A DNA stretch of 64,000 nt, taken from contig JADJWV010000002.1 of the NCBI GenBank assembly GCA_016716185.1, positions 2,332,501-2,396,500 of the forward strand, given 5' to 3'. This document shows positions 8,221 to 16,928 of this stretch, piece by piece. Both the position numbers and the translations under genes were made by a program. Source of the DNA: Saprospiraceae bacterium. Its GTDB lineage: Bacteria > Bacteroidota > Bacteroidia > Chitinophagales > Saprospiraceae. Numbering within the stretch: the stretch's first letter is position 1; each line of letters starts with the position of its first letter. Under the pieces are notes generated by a model. That model saw only the letters and a program-made list of their open reading frames with translations. It did no database searches and was not told the DNA's origin.

Positions 8221-10998
8221 TTATTTTTTCCAAAAATCAAATTGTTGTTCAATTGCAAATTTTATAAAGGCTTCTGCAATACAAGGTTCTAAATCCTTAG
8301 CCTCATATTTCACATTTGGTTCTGCTGCTATTGCAAATTCACTTGGTTTTTCAACCAATTTTAAAAGTTGTTCTCTTGTAATTCTATGGTTTACCAAATC
8401 TTGCTTTATTTCTGGGCTTCCAAATGCATCTTCTACAATATTTCCATCAGCATCAATTTGATATTCATAGTCGCCACTATTGTTTTTGCCACCTTGTTCG
8501 CTTACTGCCATAAAAATGGGGTAATCTAATTGCTTTGCCACTTCGGCATCTATAAAACGGTTGCGTAGTTTATTTATGCTGTCTTCGTTTTGTAATAGCA
8601 ATTGTAGCTTGCCTTTATTGGTTAGCAATAGTTTTTCTTCTAATGCTAATGGTATGGCATATCCATAGGATTTTATTTCTGCTTTTAAGGTTTTAGCAGT
8701 TTCTTTTTGTTTTTCTTTTAATGCTTTGATGGCTTGCTTTTGTGCTTCCTTAATAGGTTTAATATGTTCGTTAAATTCTTTGGCTGTTCCTTCCCAATTT
8801 TCTTTTGCAATGGTGAGTTCAGCCTTTTGAGTTAGTTCTAAAACTTCTACTTCCTCATCTAAATCGCCTAATTTTGTTTTTGCCTTCAGTTCATTGCTTT
8901 TTAACTCATCTATTTTTTCATCAATAGCTTCCAACTTTTCTTCTAAGGTTTGTGGCTGTGCTTCTTGCTCCTCATCGTCTTCTTCTGCTTCCTTTTCTTC
9001 ATCTGTTTCTTCTGCAACTTCTGGTTCAGGAAATTCTTCTAAAAGCAATTCAAAAATTTCTTCTGGAATGCTTTCTTCTGCTACTTCAATATCGGCTTCA
9101 AATTGAGCAAGCAATTCTTCTATTTGTAAAGCATAATCAGGGCAAGTGTCTTTTACATCTTCTTGCACTTTAATAATTTCAGCCAACTGTTCTTCTGTAT
9201 ATTTCTGAATAACTAATACTGATGTTTTAGTGCCTGTATGTGGTTTGAAAGAATTGCCGTGTAAGCCCACAACAGCCAATAAACGAGCTTTACGCAATAC
9301 CCATTCTCTAATAAATGCTAATGAGGAATTATTGAATTTCCCTTGTGGCAACACAATGGCTGCTCTTCCACCAGGTCGAAGCATTTTAATAATACGTTCT
9401 ATAAACAACACATCACGTTCTTCTTTAGCGGTTTTGTCTTTGGCTCTTTTAAGTGCTGGCTTCGCTAGTTCGTAATGTGTTAAAATGTTTTTTTCTTTTA
9501 CTTCACCTGCAAATGGAGGGTTGGCAAGTATCAAGTCAAACTTCAATTCTCCAAAATACTCCCAAGCTTTTTCTTTGTCGGTAAAAGTTTCACCATCAGG
9601 AATTGGATTTTTGAGTAACTGGGTTTTGCTTAACTGTGTCATTAAATATTGACCAGATTTGTTTGTGTACCAGTCACGAGGATCTAAACCACTCACATCA
9701 GGTCCAAAAATATTAGTGTGACCATCGCCTGCAATAAGCATCAAGGCTCTTGATGTTTTTGCAGCTCTTGGTTCAATATCTATTCCCCATAAATACTTGC
9801 TTGCATAATCGTGTTTCCTGCTTTTTTGGTCTTGTGGTGTATGAGCAGGAGAAGCCCATTCCATAGCGTGTAACAAGAAACCAGCAGAACCACAACTCGG
9901 GTCCATTACATATTCATAATCTTTAGGGTTAAGCATTCGTACACACATTTCGATTACGTGACGAGGAGTAAAGAATTGCCCTTTCTTTTTCTTTGCTTCT
10001 GTTGGTAATAGATACTCAAAAGCATCATCCATAATTCGGAGATTAGAACCCATTAAACGAACAGGTTCAACTGGTCCGATACAAACCTGCAAATGGTCTT
10101 TCTTTAATTTTATGCTTTCGTTATCCTCAAATACCCCTTGCCATTCAGCAGATGCTTTTTTGAAAAGTGTATTGATAGTTTCATAAGTCAAATCGGCATC
10201 ATCAAACTTCTTGAATAGCACTTCTTTATTCGGTCTATCTCTCTTGTTTTCGTTGGCTTCTTTTTCGTCCCAAATTTTAGCAAAGATGATTTTGAATATT
10301 TCATTAAATTCATCAACACCACTGTTTGCCAAAACAAGTTCTTCAAGGTCTTGAATAATTTTTTTGAAATTGAATGATGTTTTAAGTTGAGCTAAGGTTC
10401 TTTTTATTTCTAAAACATCTTTTGCTTCTTCATTGACTTTTGGAATTTCTGATAATGTATCAAAGTCTGTATTTTGTGGCCTGTATAAAACAAGGCGGTC
10501 TGTACCGTTGGACCAAATACCTATTGGGTTTCCTTTTGCACCTAAGTATGTTTTGAGTTGCTCAATACCTTCTTTTCGTTTTGGCTTTTTGATTTCAAAA
10601 AGCAATTTCACCGTTTCTTTGGTATCATCTCTATAAACTGCGATGTCGGCAAACTTTGTGTTTACTTCAACACCAAATTGAACTGGTATTTCGCATTCAA
10701 TTTGCTCTGGTTTATAGTTGTAGTAATTGATAAGTTTATACACCCACAACTGCCTTACAATTTCTTCTGGATTTGATTTTCCATCTTCAACGTAAACTTG
10801 AATTTCTGTTTTGTCAGAATGAAGTTTTGCTAATGGTTTTATGAAATAGAGTTTTTTGCCAGTTTGTTTTCCTGTACCATCTTTAGCATAAATATTCAGC
10901 ATTTCGTGAATAGGTTTGCCTAAGCTTTCAAATTCCGTCAAATCATATTTAACAGTAGGGTCTTTGAATATTTTATCAATTACTTGGTGAGTATTCAT
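8221..10998 (-). CDS. N6-adenine DNA methyltransferase with N-terminal HSDR_N nuclease-like domain
   Basis: 925 residues, much longer than an ordinary HsdM (~500-550). Residues ~60-175 form an HSDR_N-like PD-(D/E)xK fold with FADIAVY (D118) and FEIKKP (E135, K137), so the nuclease signature residues are present. Residues ~290-620 are the N6-MTase core: GQFFTPRHVIEMC, SAM motif DPSCGSAGF (366-374), catalytic NPPF (493-496). Residues ~645-715 are very acidic, and ~720-800 are lysine/glutamate-rich helix. The order nuclease-methylase, with a separate HsdS partner, resembles BcgI-like type IIB enzymes as much as type I HsdM. Whether the N-terminal domain cuts DNA or only senses it is unknown. It directly follows the regulator gene, whose stop codon abuts this start. 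Confidence 0.85.
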   Translation of the reverse strand: MNTHQVIDKIFKDPTVKYDLTEFESLGKPIHEMLNIYAKDGTGKQTGKKLYFIKPLAKLHSDKTEIQVYVEDGKSNPEEIVRQLWVYKLINYYNYKPEQIECEIPVQFGVEVNTKFADIAVYRDDTKETVKLLFEIKKPKRKEGIEQLKTYLGAKGNPIGIWSNGTDRLVLYRPQNTDFDTLSEIPKVNEEAKDVLEIKRTLAQLKTSFNFKKIIQDLEELVLANSGVDEFNEIFKIIFAKIWDEKEANENKRDRPNKEVLFKKFDDADLTYETINTLFKKASAEWQGVFEDNESIKLKKDHLQVCIGPVEPVRLMGSNLRIMDDAFEYLLPTEAKKKKGQFFTPRHVIEMCVRMLNPKDYEYVMDPSCGSAGFLLHAMEWASPAHTPQDQKSRKHDYASKYLWGIDIEPRAAKTSRALMLIAGDGHTNIFGPDVSGLDPRDWYTNKSGQYLMTQLSKTQLLKNPIPDGETFTDKEKAWEYFGELKFDLILANPPFAGEVKEKNILTHYELAKPALKRAKDKTAKEERDVLFIERIIKMLRPGGRAAIVLPQGKFNNSSLAFIREWVLRKARLLAVVGLHGNSFKPHTGTKTSVLVIQKYTEEQLAEIIKVQEDVKDTCPDYALQIEELLAQFEADIEVAEESIPEEIFELLLEEFPEPEVAEETDEEKEAEEDDEEQEAQPQTLEEKLEAIDEKIDELKSNELKAKTKLGDLDEEVEVLELTQKAELTIAKENWEGTAKEFNEHIKPIKEAQKQAIKALKEKQKETAKTLKAEIKSYGYAIPLALEEKLLLTNKGKLQLLLQNEDSINKLRNRFIDAEVAKQLDYPIFMAVSEQGGKNNSGDYEYQIDADGNIVEDAFGSPEIKQDLVNHRITREQLLKLVEKPSEFAIAAEPNVKYEAKDLEPCIAEAFIKFAIEQQFDFWKK

Positions 10999-11307
10999 CT
11001 ATTTCGATTTTTTCTTTTTGTTTAATTTGATTTTTTCTTCAGCTACTTGCATAGCTTCATTTGCCATCTTTTCATCTTTTACCACTTCATAAATTTGGTC
11101 GGCAAGCCAAAGGGTTTGCAACTCTTCTACATCGGCTTTGAGTATTTGGGCTAATAATGGTATTTGCTCTTTCTTTAATTGCCTATCGCCACGTTCTACT
11201 TTGCTAATAATAGAAGTGTCCACATCCAATTGAGAAGCAAGCTGCCGCAGCAACAAATTTTGCTTCGTTCTTAGTTCTCTTATTCGTTCACCAAACTGTG
11301 TTGCCAT
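10999..11307 (-). CDS. XRE-family HTH regulator, first gene of the defence operon
   Basis: 102 residues. Residues 5-62 are a Cro/CI-type helix-turn-helix (FGERIRELRTKQNLLLRQLA, then DTSIISKVERGDRQLKKEQI), followed by a lysine-rich tail. The stop codon touches the methyltransferase start. Small XRE proteins placed first in restriction-modification operons usually act as controller (C) proteins that delay or limit expression after the element enters a new cell. A DNA inverted repeat just upstream of its start could be its operator. Role by analogy; the fold call is firm. Confidence 0.85.
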   Translation of the reverse strand: MATQFGERIRELRTKQNLLLRQLASQLDVDTSIISKVERGDRQLKKEQIPLLAQILKADVEELQTLWLADQIYEVVKDEKMANEAMQVAEEKIKLNKKKKSK

Positions 11308-11313
11308 TATAAT

Positions 11314-11344
11314 AATATTGTCTTGACAAATATTGGCAAATATA
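11314..11344 (-). promoter_or_regulatory. Candidate promoter and operator of the defence operon
   Basis: On the minus strand, TATATTTG at 11337-11344 fits the Bacteroidota -7 consensus TAnnTTTG. No convincing -33 TTTG lies at the usual distance. Immediately downstream, 11314-11334 reads AATATTGTC-TTG-ACAAATATT on the plus strand, an imperfect inverted repeat 7 bp before the start codon of the XRE gene. Its position suits autorepression by that regulator. Reading by eye only. Confidence 0.4.
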
Positions 11345-11411
11345 AGAAAACAAAAGCAAAGACTTACTAAAAAAAGTAGTACGTTAAAAAGTTTTGAGAA
11401 AGTGGGGAAAT

Positions 11412-11461
11412 GAGGATTTGAGGAAAGGCGGTTTAACGCTTCCTCATATCCTTAAATCCTC
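11412..11461. repeat. Long imperfect hairpin between two element modules
   Basis: GAGGATTT and GAGGAA on the left (11412-11425) are mirrored by TTCCTC and AAATCCTC on the right (11440-11461), giving an interrupted stem of about 14 bp. It lies right after the stop of the DUF3987 gene and ahead of the defence operon. It could end transcription from the replication module, but the usual long T tract is missing. It could also be a structural DNA element of the mobile unit. Confidence 0.4.
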
Positions 11462-11470
11462 AAATAGGAA

Positions 11471-13714
11471 CTATTGAGGATTTTTGGCGTTGGGGTTGGT
11501 GTACTGGTCGTGACCATCGTACTGGATAATATCAGCATCTTTAAACTCCTTGATGTAGCGTTGTGCTGACTTATCGGTAATGCCCAAGCTCTGGGCTGTG
11601 GCTACATAGGTTTGGCGGTTGAAATGGTAAGGCAGGTTTTCTAAAAACTGCTCTTTCTTGTGCTTTGGTTTGGGCTTGTAGGTTTCCTGGGCTATTTGAG
11701 AATATACATAACTGCTATGCTTTAACAGTATGGTAATCATATCCAACGTATTTTGAAAGTCGGTATCGTTGCAAATTAGGTTTTGAGTAATTTCTCCATC
11801 TTCCATAATGCGGAGTGCTGAAAAAATCATCATTATACGGTAGGCAATTAAGCCCAAACGCCTTACTGAACTGATAATCTCCTCTTCTTGGATATTGACA
11901 TACAGGGTTTGCATTTTCTCAAAGAATTGATTGAACTGCAATTGCTGTGATGGGGTCAAAGAAAAGTGTACATCGGGGTTGGCTTGTAAAGTTTGGTACA
12001 AACTGTAAAAGTCATTGCCCAGCTTTTCAAAATGCACATCTAAACCGTTCTCGGTTTTAGAGGCAAATACATCTTTCCAAATCAATTTCATATTCATTAC
12101 ATAGAACACAAAACGGCTGAACAAACCATTTTCAGCATTTGGAATGAGGGTTGTAATTTGCTTGGGTGTACCTGAAAGTAAAGCTGATAAACAAGGTCTG
12201 TCAATTTCTACATATTCCTTGTCTGTTCTGCGGTAATATGAGATAGGCTCGTGTTGAAAAGCATTGCGAAAACCATCGCTAAAGTCTCCGTAATCGCTTT
12301 TAAATGCTTTGGAAAGGGTATCACCCTCTGTTTCAAAAATAAGCCCTCTTTTGTCGCTATCGCCCAATATTTCTAAAAAGCCTGTTGCACTATTATTGGC
12401 AGGAATGAACAACATTTTTTGAGGTGGTTTCTGTGGCTTTTCGGTGTTGGCATCTTTACCCTTGTTTGCGTTGTACTCTTGCATATCCACCTCAAACTGT
12501 TGCTTCATTATCTTGGCTTGGTTTCTTAGTGCTAAGTGTATAGGTTCAACCAATTTTCTGCAATGAATTAAAATGCCTTTCCCTGCTGATGCTTTGGCAG
12601 AAATGAAAATGAACAGGTTTGTATTTACTGGATTGTCGCCATACTTGCCAATGAGTTTTGGAAATGCCACACTTAGCGTAACCAATGAGCCTAACAATAA
12701 AATATCCCTTTCCTCTTTGGTGGTGGCTACTCCTGTAATGTGTTTTAAAAACTCTGGTATTGTTTCAAACACTGCATCGGGCAAAGTAGGCATTTGTTCT
12801 TCAGGCTGTGTTTCCTCTTGATCCGTTGCCTTTTGCTTTGGTTCAAACTTTTTGTGTTCTTGGGTGTGGTGTGAATAGGCACTATTTACGGCAGTCTTAA
12901 TTTCTCTTTCAGATAAATCAAAATGCTGTGTACATAGTATTTCAGTATCGGATTGCGATAAACCAACTCTGTTGCAATTAGAAGCAAGCAGATAAATATA
13001 ATTATTTCTGTTTCCATCGGTGTATGATGCTTTTTGGTTTGTGAATTGAATTTGTTGATTGAATAAAAAAGTAATGTTGAGGTCTTCGGGTTCTGCCGTT
13101 ACTATTGGAACAACTGGAGCAATAGCCGTAGGCGTTTGCGATTGTTGTTCTTGAATGAATTGGGGCAAAGCCACAATGAATTTCTCGTTTTGGATGGTTC
13201 GGTATGCGTTGGGGTCGTGGCTCATAAAACAAAGCCTTGTAACATCTTTGCAGCTTGGGTCTGCCTTTAGTCCTGTGGCATCTTCATAATACTTCTGCAC
13301 TTGCAAATAAGCAATGTCGTGGTGTTCCAGCTCGGTGCTTACCTCAACAAATACCTTTAGGCCGTTGCCACTTGGACTGATGAAGCAAAGTGATGTGTAG
13401 GAGATTTTACTAATGATTGCAAACGCAGTTTGCAATTGCTCTGGTGTTAGTTTGTCAAAATCTAAATGCACAAAGCCACTGTACATTTCAAGAAAAGGCA
13501 TTTGCCTTTTTTCGGTAAATACAGCCGAAGGCGTAAAAGCTAATAACTGTTTCTTTTTGTTGTCGGCTTCTGCCTTATTGCCCTGTGCAATGAGATTGCG
13601 GATTTCTTCTACTTCCGATTTGTACTTGTCGGAAATAATGTCTTTACCTATCAGCAGTAGAGATTTTTTTTCTACCGGGACAGTAAAGTTTTTAAATATG
13701 GTACTACTTGCCAT
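11471..13714 (-). CDS. VirE-N/DUF3987 primase-helicase-like protein of a mobile element
   Basis: 747 residues. Residues ~20-190 match the BT4734/VirE N-terminal primase-like domain (SGFVHLDFDKL, SYTSLCFISPSGNGLKVFVEV, DPSCKDVTRLCFMSHDP). A PriCT-like segment follows (~230-290, SEREIKTAVNSAYSHH). Residues ~320-700 are DUF3987 with the P-loop-like FIFISAKASAGKG. The C-terminus looks like a winged-helix segment (TDKSAQRYIKEFKDADII). Proteins of this layout are common on Bacteroidota integrative elements, where they probably prime or unwind element DNA after excision. It lies 30 bp behind the HTH gene in the same direction. Confidence 0.8.
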   Translation of the reverse strand: MASSTIFKNFTVPVEKKSLLLIGKDIISDKYKSEVEEIRNLIAQGNKAEADNKKKQLLAFTPSAVFTEKRQMPFLEMYSGFVHLDFDKLTPEQLQTAFAIISKISYTSLCFISPSGNGLKVFVEVSTELEHHDIAYLQVQKYYEDATGLKADPSCKDVTRLCFMSHDPNAYRTIQNEKFIVALPQFIQEQQSQTPTAIAPVVPIVTAEPEDLNITFLFNQQIQFTNQKASYTDGNRNNYIYLLASNCNRVGLSQSDTEILCTQHFDLSEREIKTAVNSAYSHHTQEHKKFEPKQKATDQEETQPEEQMPTLPDAVFETIPEFLKHITGVATTKEERDILLLGSLVTLSVAFPKLIGKYGDNPVNTNLFIFISAKASAGKGILIHCRKLVEPIHLALRNQAKIMKQQFEVDMQEYNANKGKDANTEKPQKPPQKMLFIPANNSATGFLEILGDSDKRGLIFETEGDTLSKAFKSDYGDFSDGFRNAFQHEPISYYRRTDKEYVEIDRPCLSALLSGTPKQITTLIPNAENGLFSRFVFYVMNMKLIWKDVFASKTENGLDVHFEKLGNDFYSLYQTLQANPDVHFSLTPSQQLQFNQFFEKMQTLYVNIQEEEIISSVRRLGLIAYRIMMIFSALRIMEDGEITQNLICNDTDFQNTLDMITILLKHSSYVYSQIAQETYKPKPKHKKEQFLENLPYHFNRQTYVATAQSLGITDKSAQRYIKEFKDADIIQYDGHDQYTNPNAKNPQ

Positions 13715-13743
13715 TTCTTTTCTTTCTTATCGGTTAAAAAATT

Positions 13744-14046
13744 CTATTTGCGTTTGTTCTTGAGTATGTACTCGGTAGCCATAGCATCAATTTCATCGGT
13801 TGATGATTGACGGTTACGCTGCAACCATTCGTCTAACTCGGAACGCTTGAAATAGAGTTTCTTTCCCTGGGGACAGAAATGGGGAATACTCTTTGTACTT
13901 GTAAGTTTGTACAAATGTGAGGGGCTTACATCAAGGAATGTGCAAGCCTCGTTGAAGTTTAATACTGTTTTTTGCAGTAAGTTTTGCTCATCTAATTTGT
14001 TTGCAATTTCTGTGAGCTTGTCGAGAATTAAATTTTCTGTTGCCAT
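13744..14046 (-). CDS. Excisionase-like MerR/HTH_17 DNA-binding protein
   Basis: 100 residues. The core is a winged helix-turn-helix of the excisionase family: NFNEACTFLDVSPSHLYKLT, then KKLYFKRSELDEWLQRNR. Such proteins sit next to DUF3987 genes on many Bacteroidota elements and either control transfer or replication genes or bend DNA at the ends. It is the second excisionase-type protein on this element, the other being next to the integrase. Confidence 0.8.
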   Translation of the reverse strand: MATENLILDKLTEIANKLDEQNLLQKTVLNFNEACTFLDVSPSHLYKLTSTKSIPHFCPQGKKLYFKRSELDEWLQRNRQSSTDEIDAMATEYILKNKRK

Positions 14047-14151
14047 CTTTTTATATTTTTAAAATTGATGGAACAAAACTCTACAATGCAGCAGGGGCAA
14101 AGGATTAGAGTGTTATATCTCATTGAGATAACTCCCTAATCTCACTATTTT

Positions 14152-14820
14152 TTATTTCATTTGGTTGATTATGTTGTCAATGGTTGACTGATTTTTGGGG
14201 CTTTCAATTTTATTGGAATACAGATTTTGAGCCTTTAAAAGTTTGTTGGTCTTCGTATAAAACAAACCTGATTTTTCAAGTGCTGTTGGGGTTAGATTAT
14301 TGAAATGATTTTTGAGTTCATCAATGATGTATCTAAGTTGTACCGTTTCGCAACCAAAATAAACTTTGTGCATTTTACTGGTAAGTGCTTTTGATGTTAG
14401 AATAGTTACTAAATGGTCTGTGGTGCATTTTTCCTCATTCAAGAACTCAACTTGATTGTTTAGCTGTGTTATTACTGATTTCAGTTTTGCTTCTGTTCCT
14501 TTAAAGCCAAATGATAGTTTCTCTTTGGTGGTTGGCTTCTCTGCTTTCTCTGTTTCAATTTCCACTTTCTGCAATTCAATAATCTGTGCCTTTGGTAAGT
14601 ACAAATCCAACAAATAAAAATCTTCAATACTGGTGTGGCTGTCAATACTTGCTTTGCTCAATTCCTGTATATCAAAAAATAAAATAGTGAGGTGCTGCCT
14701 TAATAACTGCAATACAAAATGAGGTAACGAGCTTTGCTCGGTAGGTGCTTCCTCAAATCCTCTTTCCTTAATCTCCTTAACTGTGTTTACGGTTAAGGCT
14801 TTAATGTCTTTAAATTGCAA
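14152..14820 (-). CDS. Mobile-element protein of unknown function
   Basis: 222 residues that I do not recognise. It is helical and lysine/glutamate-rich, with no signal peptide, membrane segment or catalytic motif. A basic C-terminal region (YTKTNKLLKAQNLYSNKIES) could bind DNA. The first possible start is a TTG at 14820, with no ATG nearby, so the start is uncertain. It lies between the HTH gene and another unknown gene on the same strand, where Bacteroidota elements often carry RteC-like or other accessory proteins. No RteC signature is seen. Confidence 0.6.
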   Translation of the reverse strand: MQFKDIKALTVNTVKEIKERGFEEAPTEQSSLPHFVLQLLRQHLTILFFDIQELSKASIDSHTSIEDFYLLDLYLPKAQIIELQKVEIETEKAEKPTTKEKLSFGFKGTEAKLKSVITQLNNQVEFLNEEKCTTDHLVTILTSKALTSKMHKVYFGCETVQLRYIIDELKNHFNNLTPTALEKSGLFYTKTNKLLKAQNLYSNKIESPKNQSTIDNIINQMK

Positions 14821-14868
14821 TGGTGGTGGGTATCCTATATCGACCTTTTTGATTACTTCTGCACTTGC

Positions 14869-15198
14869 TTAATGTAGCGTTGTAAACCTTAAAATTTCAA
14901 GGCTGATAACTGCATTATAAAACTTGCTTACTGCATCGCTGTAAGCTGGAAAATCTATTGCGTAGCAATGGTTTTTCAAAGTGCTTGTTCCCTTTGTATT
15001 TTGCTTTGTAAGCCATTTGGAGAGGTCGGAATAATCAGCCAACAATATTTGAAGCTGTTGCACCAACTGGGCTTCTGTGGTGGGTTCTTTGCTGCCTACC
15101 TTTTTTATTTTCTCGTTGATGGCTTTTGTGCCTTTGGCATCAAAAGTCCAGGGCATAAGTTCTTTGAACAAAATGCTATTCAATATTTTTATTTCCAT
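14869..15198 (-). CDS. 109-aa mobile-element protein of unknown function
   Basis: A small helical protein, not recognised. Its ATG overlaps the integrase stop by one base (TAATG at 15196-15200), showing translational coupling, so it is very probably real and made with the recombinase. A role in recombination or its control is plausible from position only. Confidence 0.6.
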   Translation of the reverse strand: MEIKILNSILFKELMPWTFDAKGTKAINEKIKKVGSKEPTTEAQLVQQLQILLADYSDLSKWLTKQNTKGTSTLKNHCYAIDFPAYSDAVSKFYNAVISLEILRFTTLH

Positions 15199-16304
15199 TA
15201 TAAACCAATATTTATTTTGTTAGCTGCTACTGTTTTCTTTTCATCAATTACATTAGCATAAATCTGTGTTGTTTTTAAATGCCTGTGTCCAAGCAACTTT
15301 GATACTGTGAAAATATCAGTACCTAAAGTAAGCTGCAACGTGGCGTATGTGTGCCTTGCACAGTGGAAAGTGATGTGCTTTTCAATTCCTGCCTTTATCA
15401 TCCATCTGTACAAATCAGCATTACGACTATCGGAGTAAATCAAATCAGGAAATACCGGGTCGGCTGGCTTTCCTTTTTCTCCTAATAAATTATAGGCTTC
15501 ATCAGATATGGGCAATGTTTCAGATCCTTTTGTTTTTTGCTGTACGAAACGGATGTAATGCCCTAACTCTGTTGATTGTTGCATTTCACTCCATTTCAAT
15601 TTCTGAATATCACTAAAACGCAAGCCTGTAAGACAAGCAAAAATAAAAGCCCTTTTCATCAACTCGTTTTTACATTCGGTTTTGGCTAAGGTCTTTAATT
15701 CATCAAGGGTTAAAAACTCTCTTACTGGTTCGCCTTGTGGCAAACCTTCTACCATTTCGGCAGGGTTGGTTTTTAGTATGCCATCCCTCACAGCTTGTTT
15801 GAGTGCTGCTCTGAACTTATTGAAGTAACTGTATTTGGTATTGGTTGAAATTGCCTTTTTGGTTTTAGTACTGGCTTCTTTCAACAGGTAATCCCTGAAG
15901 CCATCAACAAAGGCTTTATTGATTTGGTTAAATTGTATATCTCTTGGGCAATACTTTTTCAAGTGCTTTATGGTACTATCCCAATTGCCATAATTCCCTT
16001 TGCTGTCTTTTCTCTTTTCAGCTAATGCCTCCATATACATAATGAAGTACGTTTTTAGCTTCTCCTTATCGTGGAAATCATAAGTGCTGTTTTGTATCTC
16101 CAAATGCCTTTTACTGCGGATGGTTTCAGCCAATGCCAATATCTTTTTATTTTCTTCTTTTACTGCATTGGTGAGCTTTCCTTTTTCGGGGTCGGGTGTT
16201 AGGTACAAATTCAAATACTCATATTGGCGTTTGCCATTGGAGTAGTACTCTAAATAAAGGCTTATTTTATCGCCTTTGAGCCGTTGTCTTAATGTTACTT
16301 TCAT
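15198..16304 (-). CDS. Tyrosine recombinase (integrase) with arm-binding and SAM-like domains
   Basis: 368 residues from the ATG at 16304; an upstream in-frame TTG at 16331 would overlap the excisionase gene and is less likely. The N-terminal ~90 residues are an arm DNA-binding domain (KVTLRQRLKGDKISLYLEYYSNG). ~110-200 is the core-binding SAM-like domain. The catalytic domain shows ACLTGLRFSDIQKLKW (Arg), TFHCARHTYATLQ (His-x-x-Arg) and LLGHRHLKTTQIYANV (His and nucleophile Tyr). All catalytic residues are present, so the element may still be mobile. It reads away from the mnmE junction, 0.6 kb from the presumed attachment site, as usual for integrases. Confidence 0.92.
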   Translation of the reverse strand: MKVTLRQRLKGDKISLYLEYYSNGKRQYEYLNLYLTPDPEKGKLTNAVKEENKKILALAETIRSKRHLEIQNSTYDFHDKEKLKTYFIMYMEALAEKRKDSKGNYGNWDSTIKHLKKYCPRDIQFNQINKAFVDGFRDYLLKEASTKTKKAISTNTKYSYFNKFRAALKQAVRDGILKTNPAEMVEGLPQGEPVREFLTLDELKTLAKTECKNELMKRAFIFACLTGLRFSDIQKLKWSEMQQSTELGHYIRFVQQKTKGSETLPISDEAYNLLGEKGKPADPVFPDLIYSDSRNADLYRWMIKAGIEKHITFHCARHTYATLQLTLGTDIFTVSKLLGHRHLKTTQIYANVIDEKKTVAANKINIGL

Positions 16305-16311
16305 TTTCTTA

Positions 16312-16710
16312 TCAGTTAAATAAATTATCAATTGAAGCCCTTTTGATGATGGTACGACTGCCCAGCTTTGCCACCGGCAAACGATTACTTTTTATCATCC
16401 GTTGAATGGTCCATCTGCTTGCACCCAAAAGGGTAGCAACTTCCAGTATGCTTAAAAATTCTTTGTCTCTTAAATTAGTGTGATTACCTGCTATCGGGTT
16501 GGATAGGGTTTCAGTAGCAACTACTGGAGAAGCGGAAACAATTTTGCTTTGTTGGTTCTTAAATTCTGCGTTTACTTTTTCTTCTCGTTTGGTTTTCTTG
16601 TAGGCAGCACTGTTGCACTTATGGCCACAATACTTCGTTGTGGTCTTTTGGGCTATGAAAGCCTTACCACAATGATTACAGAATTTAGGAAGTTTAATTG
16701 TACTACTCAT
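16312..16710 (-). CDS. Excisionase-like protein with N-terminal zinc-finger-like motif
   Basis: 132 residues. Residues 10-32 hold a Cys-x2-Cys...Cys-x3-Cys arrangement (FCNHCGKAF, KYCGHKC) resembling a small zinc ribbon. Residues ~85-130 are an HTH_17/excisionase fold (LSILEVATLLGASRWTIQRMIKSNRLPVAKLG, RASIDNLF). It lies 7 bp upstream of the integrase start on the same strand. It probably acts as the recombination directionality factor, binding repeats near the element end. Confidence 0.8.
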   Translation of the reverse strand: MSSTIKLPKFCNHCGKAFIAQKTTTKYCGHKCNSAAYKKTKREEKVNAEFKNQQSKIVSASPVVATETLSNPIAGNHTNLRDKEFLSILEVATLLGASRWTIQRMIKSNRLPVAKLGSRTIIKRASIDNLFN

Positions 16711-16790
16711 TTGTTGCTACTTGTTGCAGTATGTTGCTGGGTGGTGCTACTTGGTGCATTATTTCGCCTGACTTCCATCAAACTGATATG

Positions 16791-16862
16791 TGGGCAACAA
16801 AATAGCCAATTGGGCAACAACTGGGCAACAAATATAAGTAAAAAAGTGGAGTTGGGCAACAA
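16791..16862. repeat. Four TGGGCAACAA direct repeats near the element end
   Basis: Exact copies of TGGGCAACAA start at 16791, 16811, 16822 and 16853, within the ~220 bp between the excisionase gene and mnmE. Related GTTGC-rich words continue to the left (16711-16760). Direct repeats in this position are typical arm-type binding sites for the integrase N-terminal domain or for excisionase. Confidence 0.7.
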
Positions 16863-16928
16863 AAAAGAGAAAGAAAAGTGTACTGAAACTCAACAAAAAC
16901 AGGCACTTAACAAACAAAAGAAAGTAAA

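Noticed and set aside
8894..9173. Serine- and leucine-rich plus-strand frames
   Set aside because: They are the complement of the acidic low-complexity region of the methyltransferase.
6856..10998. Ordinary type I restriction-modification locus
   Set aside because: No HsdR translocase is visible, and the methylase carries its own HSDR_N domain.
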